Shown: one piece after another, positions 1 through 9,836 of the stretch
How the letters are laid out: every line of letters starts with the position of its first letter
How positions within the stretch are numbered: position 1 is the first letter of the stretch
NCBI GenBank assembly: GCA_963823565.1
Contig: CAWGLR010000002.1
Location: forward strand, 1-64,000
From: RHKX01 sp963823565
GTDB taxonomy: Bacteria > Actinomycetota > Thermoleophilia > Solirubrobacterales > 70-9
Direction of reading: 5' to 3'
DNA: 64,000 bases
Program-made: the position numbers and the translations under genes
The notes under the pieces: generated by a model
Told to the model about the DNA's origin: nothing
The model's input: the letters and a program-made list of their open reading frames with translations, nothing else
Database searches by the model: none

Positions 1-1336
<1,336 letters not shown>

Positions 1337-1404
1337 AAATGACTCGAGGGTTTCAATCCCCGGCGCGGGTCAACGCACTGGGGCTCCTCTGTCTTACTGA
1401 GAGT

Positions 1405-1456
1405 TGTCATGTCTGGCTTTGATCGCCGCTTACACGTGCGGACGATCGACATGACA
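1405..1456 (-). other. Pre-16S leader hairpin
   Basis: A long interrupted inverted repeat lies about 70 nt upstream of mature 16S. TGTCATGTC (1405-1413) pairs with GACATGACA (1448-1456), GATCG (1421-1425) with CGATC (1443-1447), and CCGC (1426-1429) with GCGG (1438-1441), leaving the loop ttacacgt. A local alternative, ACATGA/TCATGT (1449-1464), would compete with the distal arm. Such structures in rRNA leaders usually take part in RNase III processing or in folding the precursor. That role is inferred. Confidence 0.6.
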
Positions 1457-1518
1457 GGTCATGTTCATATGCCCGATCTCGCCGCTGGCGACGGATCGGG
1501 TCGGACTCGATGCATCTA

Positions 1519-1537
1519 GGAGATCGGTGAGATCTCC
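1519..1537 (-). other. Pre-16S leader stem-loop
   Basis: GGAGATC (1519-1525) and GATCTCC (1531-1537) form a perfect 7-bp stem around a 5-nt loop, and TCT/AGA outside it can extend the stem past one bulged base. It lies between the boxA-like site and the 1405-1456 hairpin on the transcribed leader. With those two elements it accounts for most of the 350-base gap between 16S and tyrS. I see no gene in that gap. Confidence 0.5.
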
Positions 1538-1550
1538 AGATACATGCGCT

Positions 1551-1565
1551 GCTCAGTTTTCAAGG
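1551..1565 (-). promoter_or_regulatory. boxA-like antitermination site of the rRNA leader
   Basis: The minus strand reads CCTTGAAAACTGAGC here. It resembles the boxA-type sequence (CTTTGAAAACT...) found in rRNA leaders of many Gram-positive bacteria, where Nus factors bind nascent RNA to prevent Rho termination. It lies about 65 nt downstream of the promoter and 215 nt before mature 16S, which is the expected order. Confidence 0.6.
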
Positions 1566-1627
1566 ACCGCAGCGACCGGCGCGGGGGGACTCCCTCTGCC
1601 GGTCGGCTCGCTCGGAAGCGGCGCGGA

Positions 1628-1656
1628 ACTATAGCGGCCCGGGGGCCGCGTGTCCA
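1628..1656 (-). promoter_or_regulatory. Probable rRNA operon promoter
   Basis: On the minus strand a TGGACA hexamer (1651-1656) and a TATAGT hexamer (1628-1633) are separated by exactly 17 bp. This is a near-consensus housekeeping sigma promoter and the best in the window. Transcription would start near 1621 and run through the boxA-like site into 16S. The spacer contains the GC hairpin GCGGCCC/GGGCCGC, which may also act as a weak terminator for tyrS just upstream. Confidence 0.65.
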
Positions 1657-1688
1657 GGCTCGCGGCGCTGCCTGAGCGGCTTTCGGCC

Positions 1689-2882
1689 TCAACCGGCTTC
1701 CAGCTTGACGAAGCGGCGTTTGCCGAGCTGGATGACGCGGCCGGCCAGGTCGCCGGCCGGCACGTCGAGGCTGCCGCCGTCGAGCGGCGCGCCATCGATC
1801 CGGACCGCGCCCTGCTCGAGCATCCGCCGCGCCTCGCTGCCGCTGATGCCGAACGCCTCGCGCAGAAGGGCCGGCAGGTGGACGGGGTTCTCGTCGCCGA
1901 GCGGATGGCTCGGAACGTCGTCGGGGATCGCGCGGCGGACGTGCACCTGGTCGAATCGCGCCTCGGCCTCCTCCCCGCTCCCGGGGCCGGCGAAGCGATC
2001 GCAGAGCCGCCGTGCCAGCTCGCGCTTGGCCTCCATCGGCGGGCGCTCCGGGGAGAGCTCCTCGCCGAGGAGCAGGCGCCAGTACTCGGCGAGCGCCGAG
2101 TCGGGGATGCTCATCAGCTTCCCGAAGATCTCCGGCGCGGGCTCGGTGACGCCGATCTGGTTGCCGAGCGACTTGCTCATCTTCTTCGTCCCGTCGGTGC
2201 CCGGCAGGATCGGCACCGTGAGCACGAGCTGCGGCCGCCGGCCGAACGAGGTCTGGACGTCGCGGGCGAACAGGAGGTTGAACTTCTGGTCGGTGCCGCC
2301 GAGCTCGAGGTCGGCATCGACCGCGACCGAGTCGTAGCCCTGGAGGACCGGGTAGAGCAGCTCGAGCAGGGAGATCGCCTCCGCGGCCGCCATCCGCTTC
2401 GTGAAGTCGTCGCGCTCGAGCAGCCGGGCGACCGTGAACCGCCGCGCGAGCTGGAACAGCTCGCCGCTCGGCATGTCCAGCCACTCCGAGTTGAATCGCA
2501 CCTCGGTCCGGTCGCGGTCGAGCACCTTGAAGGCCTGGTCCTGGAACGTGCGGGCGTTGGCATCGATCTCGGCGTCGCTGAGCTCGGGGCGCAGGCTCGA
2601 GCGACCGCTCGGATCGCCGACCCGCGCGGTGTAGTCGCCGATGATCAGCACGGCCGTGTGCCCGGCGGCCTGGAACTGGCGGAGCTTCTCGAGCACGACC
2701 ACGTGCCCGAGGTGGATGTCGGGGGCCGTCGGGTCGATCCCGAGCTTCACCCGCAGCGGCCGGTCCTCGGCCAGGCGCTCCTCGAGCCCTCCGGCGGGAA
2801 GGACGTCGACGGCACCGAGAGTCAGTGGCCCCGCCTCCGGCGGGACGGCCGCGGAGGGGGTTTGAACGGCGGATTCCGGCAT
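1689..2882 (-). CDS. tyrS: Tyrosyl-tRNA synthetase
   Basis: Class I aminoacyl-tRNA synthetase that charges tRNA-Tyr in the cytoplasm; 397 aa, a normal bacterial length. The HIGH-type signature is HLGH at residues 57-60. The KMSKS loop is intact (234-238), with the tyrosine-binding DQKFN segment before it. The C-terminal ~65 residues form an S4-like RNA-binding domain. The frame stays open upstream, but the ATG at 2882 is chosen because family homology begins shortly after it and a TAGCAT -10 box (2890-2895) lies 7 nt before it, consistent with a leaderless mRNA. It is divergent from the penicillin-binding protein gene and lies upstream of the rRNA promoter. Confidence 0.95.
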   Translation of the reverse strand: MPESAVQTPSAAVPPEAGPLTLGAVDVLPAGGLEERLAEDRPLRVKLGIDPTAPDIHLGHVVVLEKLRQFQAAGHTAVLIIGDYTARVGDPSGRSSLRPELSDAEIDANARTFQDQAFKVLDRDRTEVRFNSEWLDMPSGELFQLARRFTVARLLERDDFTKRMAAAEAISLLELLYPVLQGYDSVAVDADLELGGTDQKFNLLFARDVQTSFGRRPQLVLTVPILPGTDGTKKMSKSLGNQIGVTEPAPEIFGKLMSIPDSALAEYWRLLLGEELSPERPPMEAKRELARRLCDRFAGPGSGEEAEARFDQVHVRRAIPDDVPSHPLGDENPVHLPALLREAFGISGSEARRMLEQGAVRIDGAPLDGGSLDVPAGDLAGRVIQLGKRRFVKLEAG

Positions 2883-3028
2883 CGGGCCAATGCTAGACTC
2901 GGCGCCGCCCGAGGGGCGCCTGGACGCGCCCGCGGAACGCCACCCGTCCCTCAACCGCAGGCTGAGCGGATCCGGCGGACCACCTCCTGCTGGTCCATCC
3001 GGCACTTCCATCCACGGCGCGCAAACGC

Positions 3029-5512
3029 ATGTCTGAGAGCGAAAAGGATCCGAACGGCAGCGGCGAGAAGGTCGCCAGCGAGTCCGCCGACGGCGGCGCG
3101 GCCACCAACGGCGCCGACGGCGACGGCGAGCTGAGCGAGGTCGAGCTCGCCAAGGAGCTCGCCCGCAAGCGCTCCCAGGAGCGCAAGGCGCGCCGCGCCG
3201 AGAAGCGGCAGCAGCGCCGCGAGCGCCTCCGCGCCGCCGGCGGGAACCTGCGCGACTGGCGCGGCTTCCGCGAGCGCCGCCGTCGCGACCGCGATCGCGG
3301 GCCGAAGCCGAAGCTGAAGAAGATCCGGATCGCGCTCGTCACCCTCGGGCTGGCGCTGCTCGCCCTCGTCTCCTGGGTCTTCGGCGTGATGATGGCCGTC
3401 GCGCAGGACCTGCCCGACCTCGAGGCCCGCGCCCAGTACGAGCAGGCCGCCAACTCGGTCGTCTACGCCAGCGACGGCAAGACCCAGCTGACCACCCTGA
3501 CCGGCAACGAGAAGCGCATCCTGCTCGAGTCGGACGAGATCTCGCCGACCCTGAAGCAGGCCGTCGTCGCGATCGAGGACGAGCGGTTCTACGAGCACCG
3601 CGGCATCGACTACCTCGGCATCGCCCGCGCCCTCCAGCAGGACGTCCTCGCCGGCGGCGCGGTCCAGGGCGCCTCGACCATCACCCAGCAGTTCGTCAAG
3701 AACGCGCTCGAGGCGCAGGGCGACCGCACGGTGCTCCAGAAGCTCCGGGAGGCGGCGATCGCCTACCAGATCGAGCGCAAGTGGTCGAAGGACAAGATCC
3801 TCACCAACTACCTCAACAACATCTACTTCGGCCACGGCGCCTACGGCGTCGAGACCGCCGCCCGCACCTACTTCGGCTGGAACCACTCCGGGTGCGGCGA
3901 CGAGGGCGAGCGCTGCGCCGCGGTTCTCGAGCCGCAGGAGGCGGCGATGCTCGCGGCCCTGATCTCCTCCCCCACCGCCTACGACCCGGCCACGAACCCC
4001 AACGATGCCAAGGCGCAGCGCAACGTCGTCCTCCAGAAGATGCACGAGCAGGGGACGCTGCAGGTGAGCGACGAGGAGTACCAGGCGATGCTCGACTCCG
4101 ACATCCCCGAGGCCGATCAGATCGAGCCTCCGACCGAGGAGTCGAAGGCGCCCTACTTCACCGACTGGCTGCGCCAGCAGATCGTCGACAAGTACGGGCC
4201 GGGGCGCGCCTTCGGCGGCGGCCTGAAGATCACCTCGACGCTCGACCTCGACCTCCAGGAGGCCGCCGAGTCTGCGGTGTCGGGGCGGCTCAGCGGGCTC
4301 GGCCCCACCGCCTCGGTCGTCGTCATCGAGAACGGCACCGGCAACGTGCTCGCGATGGTCGGCGGCCAGGACTTCGACAAGGCCCCGTTCAACCTCGCGA
4401 CCAACGGCCAGCGGCAGCCGGGCTCCTCGTTCAAGCCGTTCACGCTGGTCACGGCGCTGAAGGAGGGCCACTCGCCGAACGAGACGTTCGAGTCGGCGCC
4501 GCAGCAGATCCCGTTCGAGGCGCACGTCCGCCAGAACGGCAAGGAGAAGGTCATCGACGACGTCTTCCGCGTCAACAACTACGACGACAACTACCTGGGG
4601 ACCGCCTCGATCCTCTCCGCGACGACCTACTCCGACAACTCCGTCTATGCCCAGCTCGGCATGGAGGTCGGGCTCAACGACATCGTCGACACCGCCCACG
4701 ACCTCGGGATCACCTCCAAGGTCGACGACAACCCGGCGATGATCCTCGGCGGCCTCGAGCACGGGGTCACGCCGTTGGAGATGGCCTACGCCTACAACAC
4801 GCTCGCCAACGGCGGCGAGCGGGTCAGCGGCACGATGGCGAGCAAGGGCAACGGAGACGGGCCGGTCGCGATCGAGAAGGTCGAGGCGGAGAACGACGAC
4901 GGCGACATGGAGCCGATCGCCGACGACGAGGGCGCGAGCGGCGTCAACGAGAAGACCGGCAAGCAGGCCGTCGACGAGAGCGTCGCGAGCACCGCGACCG
5001 ACATCCTCCACACCGTCGTCACCTCCGGCACCGGCGAGCGCGCGCAGGTCGGCGACGACTACATCTGGGGCAAGACCGGGACCACCGACAACAACGCCGA
5101 CGCCTGGTTCGTCGGCGCCAACGAGAAGGTGACGGTCGCCGTTTGGGTCGGCTACCCCGACGGCGCGACGCCGATGGAGACCGAGTTCGCCGGCCTCCCG
5201 GTCGACGGCGGCACGATCCCGGCGCTGATCTTCAGCGACGTCGTCTCCGCCTACGACACGCTGGCCGCCGGCAAGGGCACCGAGGACGTCACAACCACCG
5301 ACTCGACGACCTACGACCCCACCTACGACACCGGCGCGGTCGCGCCGACGACCACGACCCCGGTGACTCCCGCGCCGACCGAGCCGGTCCCGACCGAGCC
5401 GGTCCCGACCGAGCCGGTCCCGGAGACGCCGACGCCCGCCGAGCCGACCGAGCCCGTGGCGCCCGACACCGGCGGGACGGCCGAGGGCGGCGGCGCCGGC
5501 GGGCTCGGCTGA
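3029..5512 (+). CDS. Class A penicillin-binding protein (bifunctional transglycosylase/transpeptidase)
   Basis: Peptidoglycan synthase of 827 aa. A charged, Arg/Lys-rich cytoplasmic N-terminus of about 95 residues precedes one membrane anchor (~99-126). The GT51 glycosyltransferase domain shows EDERFYEHRGID (~183-194), GASTITQQFVKN (~214-225) and KDKILTNYLNNIYFG. The transpeptidase domain has the SxxK serine in PGSSFKPF (~465), SDN (~535) and KTGTT (~680). The tail is Thr/Pro/Glu-rich, with three 15-bp repeats encoding TEPVP (5381-5425), as in other actinobacterial PonA-type proteins, probably spanning the wall. The tail ends 5 bp from the convergent mpg stop. Which PBP paralogue it is cannot be decided from the sequence alone. 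Confidence 0.95.
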   Translation: MSESEKDPNGSGEKVASESADGGAATNGADGDGELSEVELAKELARKRSQERKARRAEKRQQRRERLRAAGGNLRDWRGFRERRRRDRDRGPKPKLKKIRIALVTLGLALLALVSWVFGVMMAVAQDLPDLEARAQYEQAANSVVYASDGKTQLTTLTGNEKRILLESDEISPTLKQAVVAIEDERFYEHRGIDYLGIARALQQDVLAGGAVQGASTITQQFVKNALEAQGDRTVLQKLREAAIAYQIERKWSKDKILTNYLNNIYFGHGAYGVETAARTYFGWNHSGCGDEGERCAAVLEPQEAAMLAALISSPTAYDPATNPNDAKAQRNVVLQKMHEQGTLQVSDEEYQAMLDSDIPEADQIEPPTEESKAPYFTDWLRQQIVDKYGPGRAFGGGLKITSTLDLDLQEAAESAVSGRLSGLGPTASVVVIENGTGNVLAMVGGQDFDKAPFNLATNGQRQPGSSFKPFTLVTALKEGHSPNETFESAPQQIPFEAHVRQNGKEKVIDDVFRVNNYDDNYLGTASILSATTYSDNSVYAQLGMEVGLNDIVDTAHDLGITSKVDDNPAMILGGLEHGVTPLEMAYAYNTLANGGERVSGTMASKGNGDGPVAIEKVEAENDDGDMEPIADDEGASGVNEKTGKQAVDESVASTATDILHTVVTSGTGERAQVGDDYIWGKTGTTDNNADAWFVGANEKVTVAVWVGYPDGATPMETEFAGLPVDGGTIPALIFSDVVSAYDTLAAGKGTEDVTTTDSTTYDPTYDTGAVAPTTTTPVTPAPTEPVPTEPVPTEPVPETPTPAEPTEPVAPDTGGTAEGGGAGGLG

Positions 5513-5517
5513 CGCCC

Positions 5518-6135
5518 TCAGCCCGCGGGTCGCGACAGGAAGGGGCTGCCGGCGAGGCAGTAGCGCCAGGGTAGGTCGACCGCCTTGGTGATGCCGATCC
5601 TCGGCCCGGCGATGATCCCCGGCTCGAGGCCGGCGGGCCGCGCGGTCATCGCGAAGGGCGGCGCGAGCACGCTGCTGTGGGTCTGGTCGAGCTCGATGCC
5701 GAGCGCGGCGCAGATCTTTCCCGGCCCCGAGCAGAGGTCGTGGACGCTCATCCGCGGGCCGCGGCGCTCCCGCATCCGCTGGATGCCCTCGGTCGGCTCG
5801 ATCGCCCGGACCAGCACGGCGGCGGCGACCCCGTCCTCGTCGGTGACGACGTTGAACATCCGGTGGATCCCGTAGCAGAGGTATACGTATGCCCGCGCCG
5901 GGGGGCCGAAGAGGACCGCCGAGCGGGCCGTCCGGCCGACGAAGGCGTGGCAGGCCGGGTCGTCGCGCTCGTATGCCTCGGTTTCGACGATGACCCCGCC
6001 GGCGCCCGCGTGGTGGAGGCCGCAGCCGATCAGGTCCTGCGCCACCTCGCGCGGCGGCCGGGCGAAGAAGCTCTCCGTGAGCGGGTCTCCCCGCCCCGCC
6101 CTCCTCTCGGCGCCGGCCGCGGCGGCCCCGCTCAC
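5518..6135 (-). CDS. mpg: DNA-3-methyladenine glycosylase (AAG/MPG family)
   Basis: Base-excision repair glycosylase that removes alkylated purines; 205 aa, the usual length for bacterial AAG proteins. It has the catalytic-Glu motif IVETEAY (~49-55), the DNA-intercalating segment YVYLCYGIHRMFNVV, the LCSGPGKICAALGI loop and the C-terminal GPRIGI...PWRY block. The start is a GTG that overlaps the argH stop by 4 nt (GTGA), so the two genes are very probably translationally coupled. The pairing of a repair enzyme with an arginine gene looks positional rather than functional. Confidence 0.93.
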   Translation of the reverse strand: MSGAAAAGAERRAGRGDPLTESFFARPPREVAQDLIGCGLHHAGAGGVIVETEAYERDDPACHAFVGRTARSAVLFGPPARAYVYLCYGIHRMFNVVTDEDGVAAAVLVRAIEPTEGIQRMRERRGPRMSVHDLCSGPGKICAALGIELDQTHSSVLAPPFAMTARPAGLEPGIIAGPRIGITKAVDLPWRYCLAGSPFLSRPAG

Positions 6136-7502
6136 GCGCGCAGGGAGCCGAGGCTCGCGCGCGCGAGCTCGAGCTGCCGCTCCACGGCGCCGGCGGAGGT
6201 GCCGCCGCGTGAGAGCTTCGAGTCGAGCCAGGAGCCCTCCGCGAGGACCTCGTAGTACTCGTCGTCGAGCAGCTCCGAGTGCCGGGCGAGCTCCCCGCGG
6301 TCGATGTCGGAGAGCGCTACGCCCTCGGCGAGGGCTTGGCGGACGAGGCCGCCGACGACGCCGTGCGCCTCGCGGAACGGCATTCCGCGGCGGACGAGCA
6401 GGTCGGCGATGTCGGTGGCCGCGGCCATCTCGTCGCCCGCCGCCGCCGCCATGCGCTCGCGGTCGAAGTGGATCCCGGGAAGCATCCCGGCGAGGGCGCG
6501 CAACTCGAGCTCGATGGTGTCGACCGCATCGAAGAGCGGCTCCTTGTCCTCCTGGAGGTCCTTCGAGTAGGCGAGCGGCAGGCCGTGGAGGACGCCGGTG
6601 AGGGTCGAGAGCGCGGCGCTCACCCGCGGCGCCTTGCCGCGCAGCAGCTCGGCGGCGTCGGGGTTCATCTTCTGCGGCATGATCGAGGAGCCCGAGGAGA
6701 ACTCCTCCGGCGGCCTGCAGAAGCCGAACTCCGCGCTCGACCAGAGGACGATCTCGGCGCCGATCCGCGAGAGGTGCGAGGCGCAGGCGGAGGCCGCGTA
6801 GAGGTAGTCGAGGGCGAAGTCGCGGTTGGAGACGCCGTCGATCGAGTTCTCGGCGACCGACTCGAACCCGAGCTCCGCCGCGACCGCCTCGCGATCGAGG
6901 TCCCAGTTGAGGCCGGCCAGGGCGCCCGACCCGAGGGGCATCACAGATGCGGCGTCGCGCGCGGCGGCGAAGCGGTCCGCGTCCCGGCGCAGCATCCAGA
7001 ACCAGGCGAGCAGGTGGTGGCCCAGCGAGACCGGCTGCGCCCGCTGCAGGTGGGTGTATCCGGGGAGGCGCCAGTCGCGGTGCGCGCCGGCGAGGCGGAT
7101 CAGCTCGTCCATCGCGATACCGAGCAGCTCGACCGCCGCCTCGGCCCGGTCGCGGACGAAGAGCGCGAGGTCGGTCGCCACCTGGTCGTTGCGCGAGCGG
7201 CCCGTGTGGAGCTTGCCCCCGAGCGGGCCGGCGATCTCGGTCAGCCGCCGCTCGATCGCCATGTGGATGTCCTCGTCGGAGTCCTCGAAGGGGAAGGTGC
7301 CCGCCTCGAGCTCGGCCGCCACCTCGTCGAGGCCGGCGAGCATGCGCTCGAGCTCCTCCTCGCTCAGGACCCCGGCGCCGACGAGCGCCCGCGCGTGCGC
7401 CCGGGAGCCCTGGACGTCGTAGGGCGCCAGGCGCCGGTCGAAGGCGAGCGAGGCGTTGAGCTGCCAGAAGACGGCATCGGGGTCGGACTCGAAGCGCGGC
7501 AT
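6132..7502 (-). CDS. argH: Argininosuccinate lyase
   Basis: Last step of arginine synthesis: argininosuccinate to arginine plus fumarate. It has 456 aa, typical for the family. HTGRSRNDQ is at ~99-107, and the fumarase/aspartase-superfamily signature GSSIMPQKMNP at ~271-281 includes the catalytic serine loop. The reading frame continues open upstream of the ATG at 7502, but homology starts at MPRF, and a TAGACT -10 box (7511-7516) sits 8 nt before the ATG. No other arg genes are nearby. It forms a two-gene unit with mpg and is divergent from the epimerase gene across a 39-bp gap. Confidence 0.95.
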   Translation of the reverse strand: MPRFESDPDAVFWQLNASLAFDRRLAPYDVQGSRAHARALVGAGVLSEEELERMLAGLDEVAAELEAGTFPFEDSDEDIHMAIERRLTEIAGPLGGKLHTGRSRNDQVATDLALFVRDRAEAAVELLGIAMDELIRLAGAHRDWRLPGYTHLQRAQPVSLGHHLLAWFWMLRRDADRFAAARDAASVMPLGSGALAGLNWDLDREAVAAELGFESVAENSIDGVSNRDFALDYLYAASACASHLSRIGAEIVLWSSAEFGFCRPPEEFSSGSSIMPQKMNPDAAELLRGKAPRVSAALSTLTGVLHGLPLAYSKDLQEDKEPLFDAVDTIELELRALAGMLPGIHFDRERMAAAAGDEMAAATDIADLLVRRGMPFREAHGVVGGLVRQALAEGVALSDIDRGELARHSELLDDEYYEVLAEGSWLDSKLSRGGTSAGAVERQLELARASLGSLRA

Positions 7503-7510
7503 GGCGGCGC

Positions 7511-7534
7511 AGTCTACGAGCGGCGGGATAGGGT
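7511..7534. promoter_or_regulatory. Back-to-back leaderless promoters (argH / epimerase)
   Basis: The 39-bp gap holds two diverging -10 boxes. TAGACT on the minus strand (7511-7516) ends 8 nt before the argH ATG, and TAGGGT on the plus strand (7529-7534) ends 7 nt before the epimerase ATG. Neither gene has room for a Shine-Dalgarno, so both transcripts probably begin at or next to the start codon. Confidence 0.6.
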
Positions 7535-7541
7535 CCGCCCG

Positions 7542-8519
7542 ATGCGGATCCTGATCACCGGCGCGACGGGGAAGATCGGCAACGCGGTGGCGCGACGGCT
7601 CGCCGACCGCGGCGACGACGTCGTCGCGCTCGTCCGCGACCCCGCCCGCGCGCGCGAGCTGCTGCCGGCGGCAGTCGACCTGGCCGAGGGCGACGTCACC
7701 GACCCCGAGAGCGTCCGTGCGGCGGCCGAGGGCGCCGAGGCGGCGGTCAACTCGATGGGGATCTTCGAGCAGTGGACAGGCGAGCCCGACGTCTTCGCGC
7801 GGGTCAACGCGGCCGGAGCCCGCAACGTCGTCGCGGCCGCCCGCGAGGCTGGGGCGCGACGCGTCGTCCACACCTCGACCTTCGACGTCTTCGACGCGCC
7901 GCGCGGCGGCACCGTGCGCGAGGATCGCGTCGCCGACTACGAGAAGTCGACCCCCTACGAGCGCTCCAAGCAGCTCGCCGAGCGCCTCGTCCTCGCTGAG
8001 GCCGAGCGCGGGATCGAGGTCATCCTCGTCAATCCGGCGGCCATCGTCGGGCCCGGGCCCTGGGCCGCCGCCGGCTGGGACGGCGTCCTGCGCGACCTGC
8101 TGCGCAAGCGCCTGCCCGTCCTCCCTCCCGGCGGGTTGACCATCACCTGGGTGGAGGACGCCGCCAACGCCCACGTCGCCGCCCTCGACCGCGGCCGGCC
8201 CGGTGAGCGCTACATCGTCGCCGACGGCTTCGCCACGGCCCGCGAGGTCGCCGGGGTCGCGGTCGCCGAGGCGGGCCGCGGCCGGGTTCCGCCGACCATG
8301 CCCGAGGGCCTCGCCCGCGCGCTCGCCCGGGCCGGCGAGGGCGTCTCCCGGGTCATCCGCAAGCCGCCGCTGCTGCCGAAGGGCCAGCTCGACTTCCTCC
8401 TCTGGGAGGCGCGGGCGGACTCGACGAAGGTCCGCGAGGAGCTGGGAGTCGAGCCGCTCGACTGGCGCGAGGCCGTGCGGCTGACCGTCCGGTGGATGCT
8501 CGACGAGGGACGGGTCTAG
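7542..8519 (+). CDS. NAD(P)-dependent epimerase/dehydratase family protein
   Basis: Extended short-chain dehydrogenase of 325 aa. The N-terminal Rossmann motif TGATGKIG is at residues 6-13, followed by the DVTD segment. The catalytic Tyr-Lys pair is in TPYERSK, and NPAAIVGPG follows. The ATG at 7542 is fixed by the TAGGGT box 7 nt upstream and by the Rossmann motif starting at residue 6; the frame remains open much further upstream only because argH shadows it. It resembles 3-beta-HSD/dihydroflavonol-reductase-like epimerases acting on sugar or lipid-linked ketones. The substrate cannot be told. Confidence 0.85.
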   Translation: MRILITGATGKIGNAVARRLADRGDDVVALVRDPARARELLPAAVDLAEGDVTDPESVRAAAEGAEAAVNSMGIFEQWTGEPDVFARVNAAGARNVVAAAREAGARRVVHTSTFDVFDAPRGGTVREDRVADYEKSTPYERSKQLAERLVLAEAERGIEVILVNPAAIVGPGPWAAAGWDGVLRDLLRKRLPVLPPGGLTITWVEDAANAHVAALDRGRPGERYIVADGFATAREVAGVAVAEAGRGRVPPTMPEGLARALARAGEGVSRVIRKPPLLPKGQLDFLLWEARADSTKVREELGVEPLDWREAVRLTVRWMLDEGRV

Positions 8520-8578
8520 CGGAACCAGGGCGAGGTCGTGGCGGTGACGGTGGCGTGGAAAGCCCCAAATCGCTGCTC

Positions 8579-8619
8579 GATGGTTCCCAACGGCGGATAG
8601 TCCGCCGAAACGAACCATC
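8579..8619. terminator. Two-tier hairpin between convergent genes
   Basis: Outer arms GATGGTT (8579-8585) and AACCATC (8613-8619) enclose a 5/5-nt internal loop and perfect inner arms CGGCGGA/TCCGCCG (8591-8597, 8601-8607) with a 3-nt loop. It sits between the ends of the epimerase and aminotransferase genes, so it probably serves as a bidirectional terminator without a U-tract. The rest of the 162-bp gap shows nothing else. Confidence 0.5.
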
Positions 8620-8681
8620 CGCCCGCGGGCCCGCCGCGCGGAGACGCCCCCTCCCCCCGAACCCAGACGGTGCGCGCGGGG

Positions 8682-9836
8682 CTACCGCCCGAGGATCTCC
8701 CCGAGCTCCCGCACCACCCGCTCGCGGCTCTCCTCCGGCAGCGCCGGGTGGAAGGGCAGCGCCAGCGAGCGGCGCGAGAACGCCTCGGCGACCGGGAACT
8801 GGCCCTCGCGCCAGCCGCCGAGCTCCCGCAGGTGGCGGAAGAGGTGGATGCAGGGCAGGTAGGGGCGGGCGTCGATGCCGCGGCGGTCGAGCTCGGCGAT
8901 CACGGCCTCGCGGTCGGCGTCCGCGGGGAGCTGGACCACGTAGACGAACCAGCTGCGCCGCTCGGCGCCGCGGTCGCCGAGTGGCAGGACGAGGTCGGCG
9001 GGGTCGCCCTCCCCCGGCTCGCGGGCGCCGAGCTCGCGCAGGCGCGAGGCGTAGTCGGCGGCGATCGCCTGGCGGGCCGCGAGCATGTCGTCGAGGCGCT
9101 CGAGCTGGGCGACGCCGAGCGCCGCCTGGACGTCGGTCAGCCGGTAGTTGAACCCGAGCCGCTCGTGGTCCATGAACTTCATGTTCGGCGCGCGCCCCTG
9201 GTTGCGCTCGCTGCGGGCGACGTCGGCGGCCTCGGCGCCGCCCGGCACGAGCATGCCCCCCTCCCCGGTCGTCATCTGCTTGTTGGCGTAGAAGGCGAAC
9301 GCCGCCGGATGCCCGCGCGACCCGGCCTCCCGGCCGTCGGCGTAGCGGGCGCCGAGGGCCTGGGCGGCGTCTTCGAGGATCGCCAGCCCGCGCGCGCCGG
9401 CGATCCGCTCGATCTCCTCCATCGCCGAGGGGAAGCCGAAGATGTGGACGGGCAGGATCCCCGCCGTCGCCTCGCCCGCGGCCGCCTCGACCGCCGCCGG
9501 GTCGATCGTCAGCGTCGCCGGGTCGACGTCGCAGAAGACCGGGCGCGCGCCCTCGAAGAGCAGGCAGTTGGAGGAGGCGACGAAGGTGAGCGGCGTCGTC
9601 AGCACCTCGTCGCCGGGGCCCCAGCCGAGCTCGCGGACCGCCAGGTGCAGAGCCGTCGTGCCGCTGGAGACCGCGACGGCATCCTCGACCCCGATCCGCT
9701 TGGCGAAGGCGCGCTCGAAGCGCGGCAGCATCGGCCCCAGCGACAGCATCCCCGAGCGGAGCACTTCGAGAACGAGCTCCTCCTCGCGATCGCCGATGAC
9801 GGGTCGCGCGAGCGGTATCCGATCCTGCTCGCTCAC
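8682..9836 (-). CDS. DegT/DnrJ/EryC1/StrS-family aminotransferase
   Basis: PLP-dependent aminotransferase of 384 aa, normally acting on nucleotide-linked keto-sugars. The Schiff-base Lys is K186 in AFYANKQMTTGEGG, the cofactor-binding Asp lies in ILEDAAQALG (~153-162), and a conserved RSERNQGR...LGFNYRLTDVQAALG block follows. The true start is the GTG at 9836, which overlaps the cimA stop as GTGA; the longer upstream frame runs through the cimA 3' end. It is translationally coupled to cimA at the end of the leuB-ilvE-cimA unit, which is odd for a sugar aminotransferase. Either the unit simply reads through, or the substrate is not a sugar. Confidence 0.85.
   Translation of the reverse strand: MSEQDRIPLARPVIGDREEELVLEVLRSGMLSLGPMLPRFERAFAKRIGVEDAVAVSSGTTALHLAVRELGWGPGDEVLTTPLTFVASSNCLLFEGARPVFCDVDPATLTIDPAAVEAAAGEATAGILPVHIFGFPSAMEEIERIAGARGLAILEDAAQALGARYADGREAGSRGHPAAFAFYANKQMTTGEGGMLVPGGAEAADVARSERNQGRAPNMKFMDHERLGFNYRLTDVQAALGVAQLERLDDMLAARQAIAADYASRLRELGAREPGEGDPADLVLPLGDRGAERRSWFVYVVQLPADADREAVIAELDRRGIDARPYLPCIHLFRHLRELGGWREGQFPVAEAFSRRSLALPFHPALPEESRERVVRELGEILGR

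Noticed and set aside
2951..5011. A 686-codon frame antisense to the penicillin-binding protein gene
   Set aside because: It is rich in Val, Leu, Asp and Arg with no recognisable domain, while the opposite strand encodes a complete PBP with catalytic motifs. GC-rich genes produce such mirror frames; the same holds for the long frames opposite argH, leuA, serA, menD, gatB and pcrA.
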